DNA from: Cohnella faecalis
GTDB taxonomy: Bacteria; Bacillota; Bacilli; Paenibacillales; Paenibacillaceae
DNA length: 64,000 nucleotides
Reading direction: 5' to 3'
Assembly (NCBI RefSeq): GCF_003570905.1
Contig: NZ_QXJM01000039.1
Location: 434,001 to 498,000 of the forward strand
Part shown: positions 7,724-16,013 of the stretch, one piece after another
Layout: each line of letters opens with the position of its first letter
Numbering within the stretch: the first letter of the stretch is position 1
The notes under the pieces: generated by a model
Seen by the model: only the letters and a program-made list of their open reading frames with translations
What the model was told of the DNA's origin: nothing
Database searches by the model: none
Translations under genes and position numbers: made by a program

Positions 7724-8737
7724 ATGAACTACGAAGGAAAGAAGATTTTAATTATTGGCGGCACGGGGACGATGGGACAATTGCTTACCCGCCATTTGCT
7801 GCTTCATAATCCGCAGGTTATCCGAATATTCAGCCGTGACGAATACAAACAGTTCGAGATGCAACGGGTATTTAGCGAACATAGCTCCCGGCTGCGGTTT
7901 TTGATCGGAGACGTACGGGACGGTCAGAGACTTATTCGCGCTATGGAGAATATTGACTATGTCTTTCATTTAGCAGCGATGAAGCATGTGCCCTTCTGCG
8001 AATATAATCCATTCGAAGCTGTGCAGACGAATATCATCGGCACGCAGAATATGATTCAAGCAGCTATTCAAAACGGGGTCAAAAAGGTTTTGTTCACCTC
8101 TACGGATAAAGCAATTTCTCCTACGAATACATATGGCGCATCCAAGCTGATGGCCGAACGTCTCATCTCCTCTGCGGAGTATCAAAAAGGGCCGAAGCAG
8201 ACTACCTTTGCCGCCGTGCGGTTCGGCAACGTAATGGGATCGAGAGGGTCGGTTATTCCACTCTTTTACAAACAAATCCTGGAGAATCGTTCCGTTACGG
8301 TAACCGATTTGAGCATGACGCGGTATATGATGACGGCTACGCAGGCAGTGACGCTTATGCTTAAAGCGAATGAAATATCGCTGGGCGGAGAAGTATTCGT
8401 TTTGAAGATGCCGACGATATTGCTCGCAGATCTCGTTGACGTTTTAATTGAGGAAGTCAGTCAGAAGCACAATCTAACGGACGAGATCGTTCGAAGAGAG
8501 ATAGGGCTAAGACCGGGGGAGAAAAGGTACGAAGAACTCATGACCGAGGAAGAGAAGCTGCATGCATGGGAAACCTCGGATATGTATATCGTTCCATCTC
8601 CATTCAAGGAACAATCGCAATCCGATCGCTACCCGGATGCCTGTCTGATGCAGTCCAGCGAGGTCAGCTCCCATCGGGAGCTTCCTATCGACCGGGATAC
8701 GCTGCGCAAGTGGATTACGGAGGAAAGGCTAGTATGA
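7724..8737 (+). CDS. pseB: UDP-GlcNAc 4,6-dehydratase (inverting), PseB-type
   Basis: 337 residues, an extended short-chain dehydrogenase. GTG 7715 is rejected because the GGAG elements at 7712-7720 serve ATG 7724. The NAD(P) loop is GGTGTMGQ (about 11-18); the PseB/FlaA1 pattern SRDEYKQFEMQ follows. The catalytic block STDKAISPTNTYGASK has the Asp-Lys pair and Tyr-x-x-x-Lys of inverting dehydratases. It converts UDP-GlcNAc to the 4-keto-6-deoxy-AltNAc intermediate, step 1 of pseudaminic acid synthesis. The last 40 residues are a poorly conserved tail. It is the first of the six Pse functions encoded in this window. Confidence 0.88.
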   Translation: MNYEGKKILIIGGTGTMGQLLTRHLLLHNPQVIRIFSRDEYKQFEMQRVFSEHSSRLRFLIGDVRDGQRLIRAMENIDYVFHLAAMKHVPFCEYNPFEAVQTNIIGTQNMIQAAIQNGVKKVLFTSTDKAISPTNTYGASKLMAERLISSAEYQKGPKQTTFAAVRFGNVMGSRGSVIPLFYKQILENRSVTVTDLSMTRYMMTATQAVTLMLKANEISLGGEVFVLKMPTILLADLVDVLIEEVSQKHNLTDEIVRREIGLRPGEKRYEELMTEEEKLHAWETSDMYIVPSPFKEQSQSDRYPDACLMQSSEVSSHRELPIDRDTLRKWITEERLV

Positions 8738-8747
8738 GGGAGCCGCT

Positions 8748-9470
8748 ATGAATAACGTTATTATCATTCAAGCCAGAATGGGATCGACCAGGCTGCCGGG
8801 AAAGGTCTTAAAGACGTTGGCGGATAAGACCGTGCTGGCTCACGTAATCGATAGAGTTAAGTGCGTTAAGGAAGTGACGGAGATCGTCATTGCCACAACG
8901 GCCGGTCTTCAGGACGATCCGATCGCAAGCGAGGCCAAGAGGCTGGGCGTGAACTTATATCGGGGGAGCGAGACCGATGTTTTGTCGCGGTATTACGAGG
9001 CGGCTGCAGAGGCTCGTGCGGATACTGTCATTAGAATTACTTCCGATTGTCCGTTGATCGATCCGGAGGTATCCTCCCGAGTACTGCAAGCGTACGCCGC
9101 AGGCGAGCCATGCGATTATGCCAGCAATACTCTTGAGCGGACCTTCCCTCGCGGGCTGGACACGGAGGTGTTTTCGTTCGAGTCGCTTGCCATAGCTCAT
9201 AACGAAGCCCAAACCTCCCACGACCGGGAGCACGTTACCCCTTATTTATATAGCAACAAGGATCGCTTCCGGTGCCGCTCCGTAGTGTCAGATGAAGGGA
9301 TACCCGATTACCGTTGGACACTGGACACGCCGGAGGATTGGGAGCTCATACGACGGCTGTACGAAGCGTTATACGAGCCCGGCCGCTTGTTTACATGGCG
9401 GGATGCGGCAGAGCTGATGAGTCTTAACTCCGATTGGGCTTCGATTAATTCTCACATTCAACAGAAATAG
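8748..9470 (+). CDS. SpsF/PseF-type CMP-nonulosonate cytidylyltransferase
   Basis: 240 residues. The N-terminus IIIQARMGSTRLPGKVL is the nucleotidyltransferase loop of the CMP-NeuAc-synthetase-like SpsF family; ITSDCPLIDPE and the TLDTPEDWEL segment are also typical. In a pseudaminic pathway this is the expected CTP-dependent activation of Pse to CMP-Pse (PseF step), although SpsF-type enzymes differ from Campylobacter PseF. It begins 10 bases after pseB with GAGGGAG as SD. No other cytidylyltransferase is visible in the window, which strengthens the assignment. Substrate is inferred from context. Confidence 0.8.
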   Translation: MNNVIIIQARMGSTRLPGKVLKTLADKTVLAHVIDRVKCVKEVTEIVIATTAGLQDDPIASEAKRLGVNLYRGSETDVLSRYYEAAAEARADTVIRITSDCPLIDPEVSSRVLQAYAAGEPCDYASNTLERTFPRGLDTEVFSFESLAIAHNEAQTSHDREHVTPYLYSNKDRFRCRSVVSDEGIPDYRWTLDTPEDWELIRRLYEALYEPGRLFTWRDAAELMSLNSDWASINSHIQQK

Positions 9471-9498
9471 TAAAGCGAATCCTGTCCTCTGCCGATAT
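9471..9498 (+). promoter_or_regulatory. Sigma-D promoter of fliD-fliS-fliT-flaG
   Basis: TAAA (9471-9474), 16-base spacer, GCCGATAT (9491-9498): same elements and spacing as the hag promoter. The TAAA directly follows the stop of the preceding gene, so the fliD operon has its own flagellar-regulon start. Confidence 0.9.
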
Positions 9499-9537
9499 AT
9501 ATATTATGTTGAAAAATCGATGAAGAGGTGAGCGCTC

Positions 9538-11073
9538 ATGACTATTCGAGTAAACGGTTTAGGTTCTTCCGGATTGGACATTGATACGTTGGTAAGTCAG
9601 ATGGTTCAGGCGAAACGAGTTCCTATCGATCAAATGAAACAAAAGATGACTTACTTAGGGTGGCAGCGCGATGCTTATCGCGACATGAACACCGAAATGA
9701 CGAATTTTATGAAGGAAGCGCAGAAGCTGACGTTGCAGTCCAGCTTTATGACGAAGAAGGCGGCGATGTCGGCAGCCGATGCTGACAAAGTGAAGGTTTC
9801 GCCGACGAGCGGCGCCTTTACCGGCAATATGACCTTGAAGGTAACCCAACTGGCGAAGGCGGCGTCGCTCACAAGCAGCGCGGCTACCGGGCTGGCTTCC
9901 AATCCGGCTCAAGCGCTTGGCGTGGATACGACCCTCACGATAGCTGGAGCGGCCGGCTCGAAGGACATCTCGATATTAAGCGGAGACAGCGTAACTCAGG
10001 TCGTCTCCAAAATTAATGCGCAGTCTTCCTCTACCGGCGTTAAGGCGGTCTACGACAAGCTGTCCGACCGGTTTTCTCTCGTCAGTTCCCAGACAGGCGA
10101 GGCGTCAACTGTGCAGATTATCGACCAAGGCAACACGAATATGCTGTTCACCAAGCTTAAAATCGCCGCCGACGGCGCCAACGACACGACCGCCATTCAA
10201 GGTCAGGATGCCATTGTAGATTTCAACGGCACGGGGGACGTTCACGTCGGCTCCAATACGTTCACGATGAACAACATTAACTTTACGCTGTTGACCGATC
10301 CGGGCGTTACTCCTTATACGATCAGCGCTTCCAATAACATAGATGTGGAATCCGTCATCTCCACGATCAAGGGAGTTTTCGAAAAGTACAACGCCTTGAT
10401 CGAGAAGACGAACGGAAAGCTGAGCGAAACCAAATACCGGGATTTTTCTCCGCTTACGGACTCTCAGAAAGAGGTTATGAAGGAAGCGGACATCACGATG
10501 TGGAATCAGAAGGCTCAATCCGGCCTTCTGCGGAACGACAGCATTCTCAGCTCCGGGTTGAACAAGATGAGGCTCGATCTGTCCAACAACGTTTCCGGAC
10601 TGACGGCGGGACAATACAAGTCGTTGGCCGATATCGGCATTACGACGGCGCCTCCGAACGGCAACCTGCTCGCTTATACGGAGCAAGGAAAAATATATAT
10701 CGATGAAGACAAGCTTCGCAACGCGCTGACGAACGCTCCGGAACAGGTTATGGAGCTGTTTACCAAAGACGGTACCCGCGACGCCAACAATAAGTTGAAG
10801 AACGGGGGAGCCGATGCCGGAATCGGCGTACGGTTGTACGAGAGTCTGAAGAGCGAGGTCATAAGCGGTCTTACGCAAAAAACGCAAATCGTACCGTCAA
10901 GAAGTTATTTGAACTTGCAGCTGGACGATTATGCCAAAAGAATCAGCGTAGCGGAATCCAGCATGTCCGACTATGAGCAAAAGCTGTACAGTCAATTTTC
11001 CAAAATGCAATCTTCGTTGGAAAAGCTGAATAAACAAGGTTCTTATCTTTCAAACATGTTCCAGTCGAATTAA
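9538..11073 (+). CDS. fliD: Flagellar filament cap protein FliD (HAP2)
   Basis: 511 residues, normal for FliD. The N-terminal domain is typical (VNGLGSSGLDIDTLVSQMVQAKRVPI, then YLGWQRDAYRDMNTEM), followed by the variable central region and the C-terminal helical domain with QLDDYAKRISVAESSMSDYEQKLYSQFSKM. FliD pentamers cap the growing filament and fold exported flagellin. ATG 9538 follows GAAGAGGTGAGC. The gene lies between two blocks of pse genes, and its operon order fliD-fliS-fliT matches B. subtilis. Confidence 0.96.
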   Translation: MTIRVNGLGSSGLDIDTLVSQMVQAKRVPIDQMKQKMTYLGWQRDAYRDMNTEMTNFMKEAQKLTLQSSFMTKKAAMSAADADKVKVSPTSGAFTGNMTLKVTQLAKAASLTSSAATGLASNPAQALGVDTTLTIAGAAGSKDISILSGDSVTQVVSKINAQSSSTGVKAVYDKLSDRFSLVSSQTGEASTVQIIDQGNTNMLFTKLKIAADGANDTTAIQGQDAIVDFNGTGDVHVGSNTFTMNNINFTLLTDPGVTPYTISASNNIDVESVISTIKGVFEKYNALIEKTNGKLSETKYRDFSPLTDSQKEVMKEADITMWNQKAQSGLLRNDSILSSGLNKMRLDLSNNVSGLTAGQYKSLADIGITTAPPNGNLLAYTEQGKIYIDEDKLRNALTNAPEQVMELFTKDGTRDANNKLKNGGADAGIGVRLYESLKSEVISGLTQKTQIVPSRSYLNLQLDDYAKRISVAESSMSDYEQKLYSQFSKMQSSLEKLNKQGSYLSNMFQSN

Positions 11074-11085
11074 TGGAGGGTTCTT

Positions 11086-11466
11086 ATGCTTCAACCGGCA
11101 GTTAACAGCTACAAACATAACCAAGTAGAGACCGCCCCTCCGGAAGACCTGACGCTTATGCTTTATAACGGGGCCATCATGTTCGTGAAACGCGCGAAGC
11201 AAGCCATTGAGAAGAAGGATCTGAATCATGCGCATCATTACAATACTCGCGTACAGGATATCGTGGATGAGCTGATCATAACCCTCGATAGGAAATATCC
11301 GATATCCGAACAATTGCTGGCGCTTTACGATTATTTGAAGAGAAGACTTATCGAAGCCAATGTCTCGAAAGAAATCGCGGTGTTGGACGAGGTTGAAGGC
11401 TTTCTCTCGGAATTCAGGGATACTTGGAAGCAGGCTATGGTTCTGGCTCGAAGTCAAAAGCAATAG
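11086..11466 (+). CDS. fliS: Flagellin export chaperone FliS
   Basis: 126 residues. FliS landmarks are present: YKHNQVETAPPEDLTLMLYNGAI near the N-terminus and a four-helix bundle ending in DTWKQAMVLARSQKQ. FliS binds the C-terminal helix of flagellin, keeps it unfolded in the cytosol and delivers it to the export gate (FlhA). In Bacillus it also influences FliW availability through flagellin. It follows fliD by 12 bases, with GGAGGG before the ATG. Confidence 0.96.
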   Translation: MLQPAVNSYKHNQVETAPPEDLTLMLYNGAIMFVKRAKQAIEKKDLNHAHHYNTRVQDIVDELIITLDRKYPISEQLLALYDYLKRRLIEANVSKEIAVLDEVEGFLSEFRDTWKQAMVLARSQKQ

Positions 11467-11476
11467 GAGACGCCCC

Positions 11477-11845
11477 ATGATTGCTATTAAGGCGCTGTTC
11501 CAGCAATTAAACGAGAAGACGGAAGACGTGCTTGAATTTCTTCGTCCTTCCCCGCAGGCCGACGAGGTCGATGAGCTAGATCGGTTATACGAAGAGAGGG
11601 AGTCTCTGCTCAAAGAGCTGCGCAAAGAGCTGGCCTCCCTTTCACCCGCGGAAGTCGAGACTTATCGACCATTATACGAGTTGTGGCAAGTGAAGGAAAC
11701 GGAACTGCGAAATTTGGGTGAAGAGCTGCTCAAAAAACTGGATGCCAAACGAATGGAAGCACAAAATATCCGCAACTTGTCCGGCCAGTATAACTCCTAT
11801 TTGAATCAGATGCCTTATGGGGCATACCTTGATAGCAAGAAGTAG
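11477..11845 (+). CDS. fliT: FliT-like flagellar chaperone
   Basis: 122 residues from ATG 11477; the longer frame starting at 11360 lies within fliS and is rejected. Weakly conserved, strongly helical and charged (KELRKELASLSPAEVETYRPLYE; ELRNLGEELLKKLDAKRMEAQ), as expected for FliT, the FliD chaperone. The assignment rests mainly on the position after fliD-fliS, where FliT is encoded in Bacillus, and on size and helicity. It begins 10 bases after fliS, on the same transcript. Confidence 0.72.
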   Translation: MIAIKALFQQLNEKTEDVLEFLRPSPQADEVDELDRLYEERESLLKELRKELASLSPAEVETYRPLYELWQVKETELRNLGEELLKKLDAKRMEAQNIRNLSGQYNSYLNQMPYGAYLDSKK

Positions 11846-11874
11846 AACTTACTAGGAATGGAGAAGATGACAAG

Positions 11875-12216
11875 ATGGAAATCCAAGCGGTTGGCGACAG
11901 TTCTATGTTTCGGGATCAACAAACCATTGAAAAAAAGCCGTCCGGGCAGGAGGGAACTCCGAGCGGCAAAGCACAACAGGAGCCTACATACGGCAAAGCC
12001 GATTTAAAAAAGGAGCTCAATCATCTCAACTCGTGGCTGCAGTCCAAAGATGCGCATCTTCAGTTTGTCTTGCACGATAAGCTGAACGAATATTACGTTC
12101 AGCTTGTTGACAACGTAACCAATGAAGTCATCAAAGAAATTCCCTCCAAAAAAATGATGGACATCGTAGCCAGCTTTTACGAAAATATAGGCATCATTAT
12201 CGACAAAAAAATATGA
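11875..12216 (+). CDS. flaG: FlaG family flagellar protein
   Basis: 113 residues. A variable, charged N-terminus (about 1-45) is followed by the conserved FlaG domain: KELNHLNSWLQSKDAHLQFVLHDKLNEYYVQLVDNVTNEVIKEIPSKKMMD, with the EVIKEIPSKK motif that defines the family. FlaG influences filament length in some bacteria; its mechanism is unclear. In B. subtilis the homologue (yvyC) precedes fliD, whereas here it closes the fliD operon. A GGAGAAG SD lies 8 bases before the ATG and a short terminator follows. Confidence 0.88.
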   Translation: MEIQAVGDSSMFRDQQTIEKKPSGQEGTPSGKAQQEPTYGKADLKKELNHLNSWLQSKDAHLQFVLHDKLNEYYVQLVDNVTNEVIKEIPSKKMMDIVASFYENIGIIIDKKI

Positions 12217-12224
12217 TGTCTCGG

Positions 12225-12243
12225 CCCCTTCCAAGGGGTTTTT
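12225..12243 (+). terminator. Short terminator after flaG
   Basis: CCCC (12225-12228) pairs with GGGG (12235-12238), extended by TT/AA, followed by TTTTTC. The short stem means it may be leaky, allowing read-through into pseG. Confidence 0.6.
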
Positions 12244-12276
12244 CTTTCCGTTGCTTTCTAGAAAGGGTTTGATGAA

Positions 12277-13374
12277 TTGCAGGTAGTCATTCGGACCGAC
12301 GCGTCCGTTCGAATCGGTATCGGACACGTTATGAGATGCTTGACGCTGGCCGCAAGCTTGCGGAAGAACGGGGCGTTCGTGCAATTTGTATGCCGGGAGC
12401 ATCCCGGGCATCTGTGCGACTACATCCAGCATCAAGGCTTTGCCGTGCAAAGGCTGGACGCCGTTCAAAGATCGGAGATTGATGAGAGCTCGCAGCAGGG
12501 GTACGAAAGCTGGTTAGGCGATTCATGGTCGCGTGACGCCGATCAAACGTCGGACATTATGTCGCGGAATCGAAGCTCTGTCGATTGGTTGATCGTGGAT
12601 CATTACGCAATCGACAGCCGATGGGAAGAGCGAACGCGCAAGCTCGCAAACCGGACGATGGTGATCGACGATTTGGCCAATCGCGTTCATAGCTGCGACG
12701 TCTTGCTCGATCAGAATCTATATGCGAATATGGAAGGGCGATATCGTTCCCTCATTCCCGAATCATGCTTGCAATTACTAGGTCCTCGTTATGCACTGTT
12801 GCGCGAGGAATTTCAGAACGCTCGAAAGAATGCGAGGACGAGAAGCGGCTCCGTCCGAAGAATACTTGTATTTTTCGGCGGCAGCGATCCGACGAACGAA
12901 ACGGAAAAAGCATTGAAAGCCATTAAGCGGCTTCAGCAATCGGATATACTTGTCGACGTTGTCGTTGGAGGCTCGAACAATCGAAGGCAGCATATCGAAG
13001 CTCTCTGCTCGCAGATGGCGAACGTGCATTTTCATTGTCAGATCGATTATATGTCCGAATTGATGGCCAAAGCCGACTTGGCTATAGGGGCGGGCGGCTC
13101 CGCAACTTGGGAACGGTGCTATTTGGGGTTGCCGGCTCTTGTCGTTACAACGGCGGCCAATCAGGTCGAGGTGACGGAAGCCGTATCCCGGGCAGGGGCC
13201 CTCATCTATCTGGGGCATTTTGAACAGGTTTCGGCTCAAACTATTTTCGACGCGCTGCTGGTCTTGTTAAGTCGCTTGGAGGAAGTGTCGGGCATGAGCC
13301 GCAAAGCTTTGGAATTAATGCCGGCCGCGGAGTCGGGCGGGGCCGAGTATGTAGCCGGCTTGCTTATGAAATAA
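12277..13374 (+). CDS. pseG: UDP-2,4-diacetamido-2,4,6-trideoxy-altropyranose hydrolase (PseG)
   Basis: 365 residues from TTG 12277 (LQVVIRTDASVRIGIGHVMRCLTLAASLR), a start that reproduces the PseG N-terminus with its phosphate-loop-like IGIGHVMRC. The GT-B fold continues with VDWLIVDHYAID, RILVFFGGSDPTNET and MAKADLAIGAGGSATWERCYLGLPALV, the UDP-binding half. PseG removes UDP before condensation with phosphoenolpyruvate by PseI. An in-frame ATG near the start is absent, so TTG is likely real. It opens the second pse block pseG-pseH-pseI-SDR-pseC. Confidence 0.9.
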   Translation: MQVVIRTDASVRIGIGHVMRCLTLAASLRKNGAFVQFVCREHPGHLCDYIQHQGFAVQRLDAVQRSEIDESSQQGYESWLGDSWSRDADQTSDIMSRNRSSVDWLIVDHYAIDSRWEERTRKLANRTMVIDDLANRVHSCDVLLDQNLYANMEGRYRSLIPESCLQLLGPRYALLREEFQNARKNARTRSGSVRRILVFFGGSDPTNETEKALKAIKRLQQSDILVDVVVGGSNNRRQHIEALCSQMANVHFHCQIDYMSELMAKADLAIGAGGSATWERCYLGLPALVVTTAANQVEVTEAVSRAGALIYLGHFEQVSAQTIFDALLVLLSRLEEVSGMSRKALELMPAAESGGAEYVAGLLMK

Positions 13375-13408
13375 TGGGAAACGACAAGGTGAATTCGAGG
13401 GACGACCA

Positions 13409-13954
13409 ATGGTGCCATACAACGATTATTCCATTCGCCCCTTGCTGGAATCGGATTTGCGAATGGTTCTGCAGTGGAGAAATTCGGAACGGGTTCGCGC
13501 TAACAGCTTCTCGGATGAAAGGATAGAATGGGACAGCCATTATGCTTGGTTTTGCCGACTGCAGACCAATCCCGCGCACCGTTACTATGTAGTTGAGTTA
13601 GGGAATAAGCCGATAGGGGTCGTTTATTTCAGGAATATCGACGGCACGAATAAGAAATGCGAGTGGGGACTTTATTTAGGGGAGACGACCGCTCCGCGCG
13701 GAAGCGGAACGATCATGGGAGCTCTCGGGTTATCGACGGCATTCGGTCATTTGGGCATTCGCAAGATTTGTGCCGAGGTGCTTGCCTTTAATGTGCCGAG
13801 CGTTCGGTTGCACGAAAGACTCGGTTTTTTACAAGAAGGCTGCCTGTCGCGACATGTCTGGAAAAATGGCAAGTTTGAGGATGTTGTGCTGTATTCCATC
13901 TTCTCGGAGGACTGGGCGGCGCAACAAGAGGGTATGACTCGAATACCGGAATGA
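13409..13954 (+). CDS. pseH: GNAT N-acetyltransferase, PseH-type
   Basis: 181 residues, GNAT fold. It begins with the RPLLESDLRMVLQWRNSERVR pattern and carries IGVVYFRNID, the WGLYLGE strand and the acetyl-CoA-binding GSGTIMGALGL segment, then CAEVLAFNVPSVRLHERLGF. In the pseudaminic pathway PseH acetylates the 4-amino group of UDP-4-amino-4,6-dideoxy-AltNAc made by PseC. Placement between pseG and pseI makes this the natural candidate. ATG 13409 lies 34 bases after pseG. Confidence 0.87.
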   Translation: MVPYNDYSIRPLLESDLRMVLQWRNSERVRANSFSDERIEWDSHYAWFCRLQTNPAHRYYVVELGNKPIGVVYFRNIDGTNKKCEWGLYLGETTAPRGSGTIMGALGLSTAFGHLGIRKICAEVLAFNVPSVRLHERLGFLQEGCLSRHVWKNGKFEDVVLYSIFSEDWAAQQEGMTRIPE

Positions 13955-13973
13955 AATAGTGGAGAGGTGCATC

Positions 13974-15035
13974 ATGCATACGTCTGAAATCCGTATCGGG
14001 CAACGAATGGTTGGGCCGGATCATCCGCCCTTTATAATAGCCGAGATGTCGGGCAATCATAATCAATCCTTGGAACGGGCGCTCGAAATCGTGGAAGAAG
14101 CTGCCCGCAGCGGCGCTCATGCCTTAAAAATTCAAACGTATACGGCCGATACGATGACGATCGAGTCGGACAAAGCCGACTTTTATATCGAGGATGAAGG
14201 CAGTCTGTGGAAAGGGCAAACCTTGTATGCTCTGTATGAACAGGCGCATACCCCATGGGAATGGCACAAAGCGATATTCGACAAGTGTACGGAATTGGGT
14301 ATGATTGGATTCAGCACGCCTTTCGACGAGACGGCTGTCGATTTTCTGGAATCGCTCAATGTGGCATGCTATAAGATCGCTTCTTTTGAAAACACCGATG
14401 TGGCCTTGCTGCGCAAGGTTGCTTCAACAGGCAAGCCGATGATTGTTTCGACCGGAATGGCGAGCGTGGCCGAAATGGACGAGCTTGTCCAAACCGTAAG
14501 GGCAGCAGGCTGCCAAGACTTGGTGCTGCTTAAATGCACAAGCTCTTATCCCGCCTCTCCCGAAAATTCGAATCTTCGAACGATTCCTCATATGCAGCAA
14601 TTGTTCGACGTGCAAGTGGGGCTCTCCGACCACACGTTAGGGATCGGAGTTGCCGTTGCCAGCGTTGCGCTTGGAGCCACGGTTATTGAAAAACACTTTA
14701 CGCTGAATCGGGCAGACGGCGGCGTGGATGCCGAGTTTTCGTTGGAGCCTGTGGAAATGCGTCATCTCGTGGAAGAAACGGAACGCGCTTGGCAGGGACT
14801 CGGCACCATTTCCTACGGAGCTAGCGAACGGGAGAAAAGCTCGCTGAAGTTCCGTCGCTCGTTGTACGTCGTTAAAGATATGAAGGCCGGGGATGTGTTC
14901 ACTGCCGACAATTTGCGGGTTATCCGCCCGGGCTTCGGGCTTCCTCCGAAATATTTGGAGATGGTTCTCGGCAAGAAGGTCAAGAAGGATGTTTCGCGCG
15001 GATCGGCCGTCACATTGGATTTCATTTTGGATTAA
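13974..15035 (+). CDS. pseI: Pseudaminic acid synthase (PseI, NeuB family)
   Basis: 353 residues from ATG 13974, preceded by GGAGAGG at 13961-13967; the earlier GTG 13959 has no SD. The NeuB TIM barrel shows PFIIAEMSGNHNQSLERAL, the KIQTYTADTM strand, FDETAVDFLESLNVACYKIASFE and VGLSDHTLGIGVAVASVALGATVIEKHFTL. The last 60 residues form a SAF/antifreeze-like domain (SLYVVKDMKAGDVFTADNLR, RPGFGLPP). It condenses the 6-deoxy-2,4-diacetamido-altrose with phosphoenolpyruvate to give pseudaminic acid. Confidence 0.92.
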   Translation: MHTSEIRIGQRMVGPDHPPFIIAEMSGNHNQSLERALEIVEEAARSGAHALKIQTYTADTMTIESDKADFYIEDEGSLWKGQTLYALYEQAHTPWEWHKAIFDKCTELGMIGFSTPFDETAVDFLESLNVACYKIASFENTDVALLRKVASTGKPMIVSTGMASVAEMDELVQTVRAAGCQDLVLLKCTSSYPASPENSNLRTIPHMQQLFDVQVGLSDHTLGIGVAVASVALGATVIEKHFTLNRADGGVDAEFSLEPVEMRHLVEETERAWQGLGTISYGASEREKSSLKFRRSLYVVKDMKAGDVFTADNLRVIRPGFGLPPKYLEMVLGKKVKKDVSRGSAVTLDFILD

Positions 15036-15045
15036 AGGGATGATC

Positions 15046-16002
15046 ATGATGAACGTATTAGTAACCGGCGGTGCAGGATTTATCGGTCGTTGGGTAGTCG
15101 ATCGCTTATTGAAGGACGGTCACCAGGTCTGGATATTGGACGATCTATCGAACGGCGAGGAAAGCAACATCGAGGAATTCAAATCCCATCCGGGCTTACG
15201 GCAATTTGTTCATGGGGATATCAAGGACGAAGCGGCGTTGAGCGGGTTGTTCGAACAGGGCTTCGATATTTGCTATCATCTTGGAGCCAGCATCAACGTG
15301 CAAGACAGCATTGACGATCCGACGACTACGTTCAATAACGACACTCTCGGCACGTTTTTCGTCTTGGAGCAATGCCGGAAGCATGGCGTAAAGATGGTGT
15401 TTATGAGCACTTGCATGGTCTATGACCGATGCACGGACGAGACGGGTATCACCGAAAGCCATCCGACGAAACCGGCCTCTCCGTATGCCGGTGCGAAAAT
15501 CGGCGCAGAAAATATGGTGCTGTCGTATTACTACGCGTATGGGCTTCCTACGGTCGTTATTAGGCCGTTCAACACGTATGGTCCTTACCAGAAAACCGGA
15601 GGGGAAGGCGGCGTCGTCGCTATCTTCTTGAAAAATAAGCTGGCCGGCAAGACGCTGAATATTTACGGGGAAGGAACTCAGACGAGAGATCTTCTCTATG
15701 TCGAAGATTGCGCTCGTTTTGTCGTCGAAGCCGGCTATTCCAATGCCGTCAACGGCGAGATCGTCAACGCGGGGCTCGGAAGAGATATTTCCGTGAACGA
15801 TCTGGCGAAGCTGATCGTGGGAGATGAGGATCGCATTCGTCACGTGGAGCATATTCACCCTCAGAGCGAAATCCAGAAGCTGCTTTGCAATTCGGATAAA
15901 GCCGGAAAGCTGCTGGGCTGGAAGGCCGAGGTTACGCTTGAAGAAGGGGTTCGCCGCACGGAGGAATGGATCAGCAAGTCGGATTTGATAGCTTTGCCTT
16001 AG
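15046..16002 (+). CDS. NAD-dependent epimerase/dehydratase (extended SDR) in the pse operon
   Basis: About 318 residues; the reading frame has ATG at 15040, 15046 and 15049, and AAAGGG (15034-15039) fits 15046 best. Rossmann loop VTGGAGFIGRW, then the LDDLSNGEESN acidic strand end; catalytic S/T-T and Tyr-x-x-x-Lys are in MSTCMVYD and YAGAKIGAEN; the substrate loop is RPFNTYGPYQ. It resembles UDP-hexose or dTDP-glucose type epimerase/dehydratases. The canonical six-enzyme Pse pathway does not need it, so it may make a second sugar nucleotide or a Pse variant. Substrate unknown. Confidence 0.82.
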   Translation: MMNVLVTGGAGFIGRWVVDRLLKDGHQVWILDDLSNGEESNIEEFKSHPGLRQFVHGDIKDEAALSGLFEQGFDICYHLGASINVQDSIDDPTTTFNNDTLGTFFVLEQCRKHGVKMVFMSTCMVYDRCTDETGITESHPTKPASPYAGAKIGAENMVLSYYYAYGLPTVVIRPFNTYGPYQKTGGEGGVVAIFLKNKLAGKTLNIYGEGTQTRDLLYVEDCARFVVEAGYSNAVNGEIVNAGLGRDISVNDLAKLIVGDEDRIRHVEHIHPQSEIQKLLCNSDKAGKLLGWKAEVTLEEGVRRTEEWISKSDLIALP

Positions 16003-16013
16003 GAGGATCGGAA

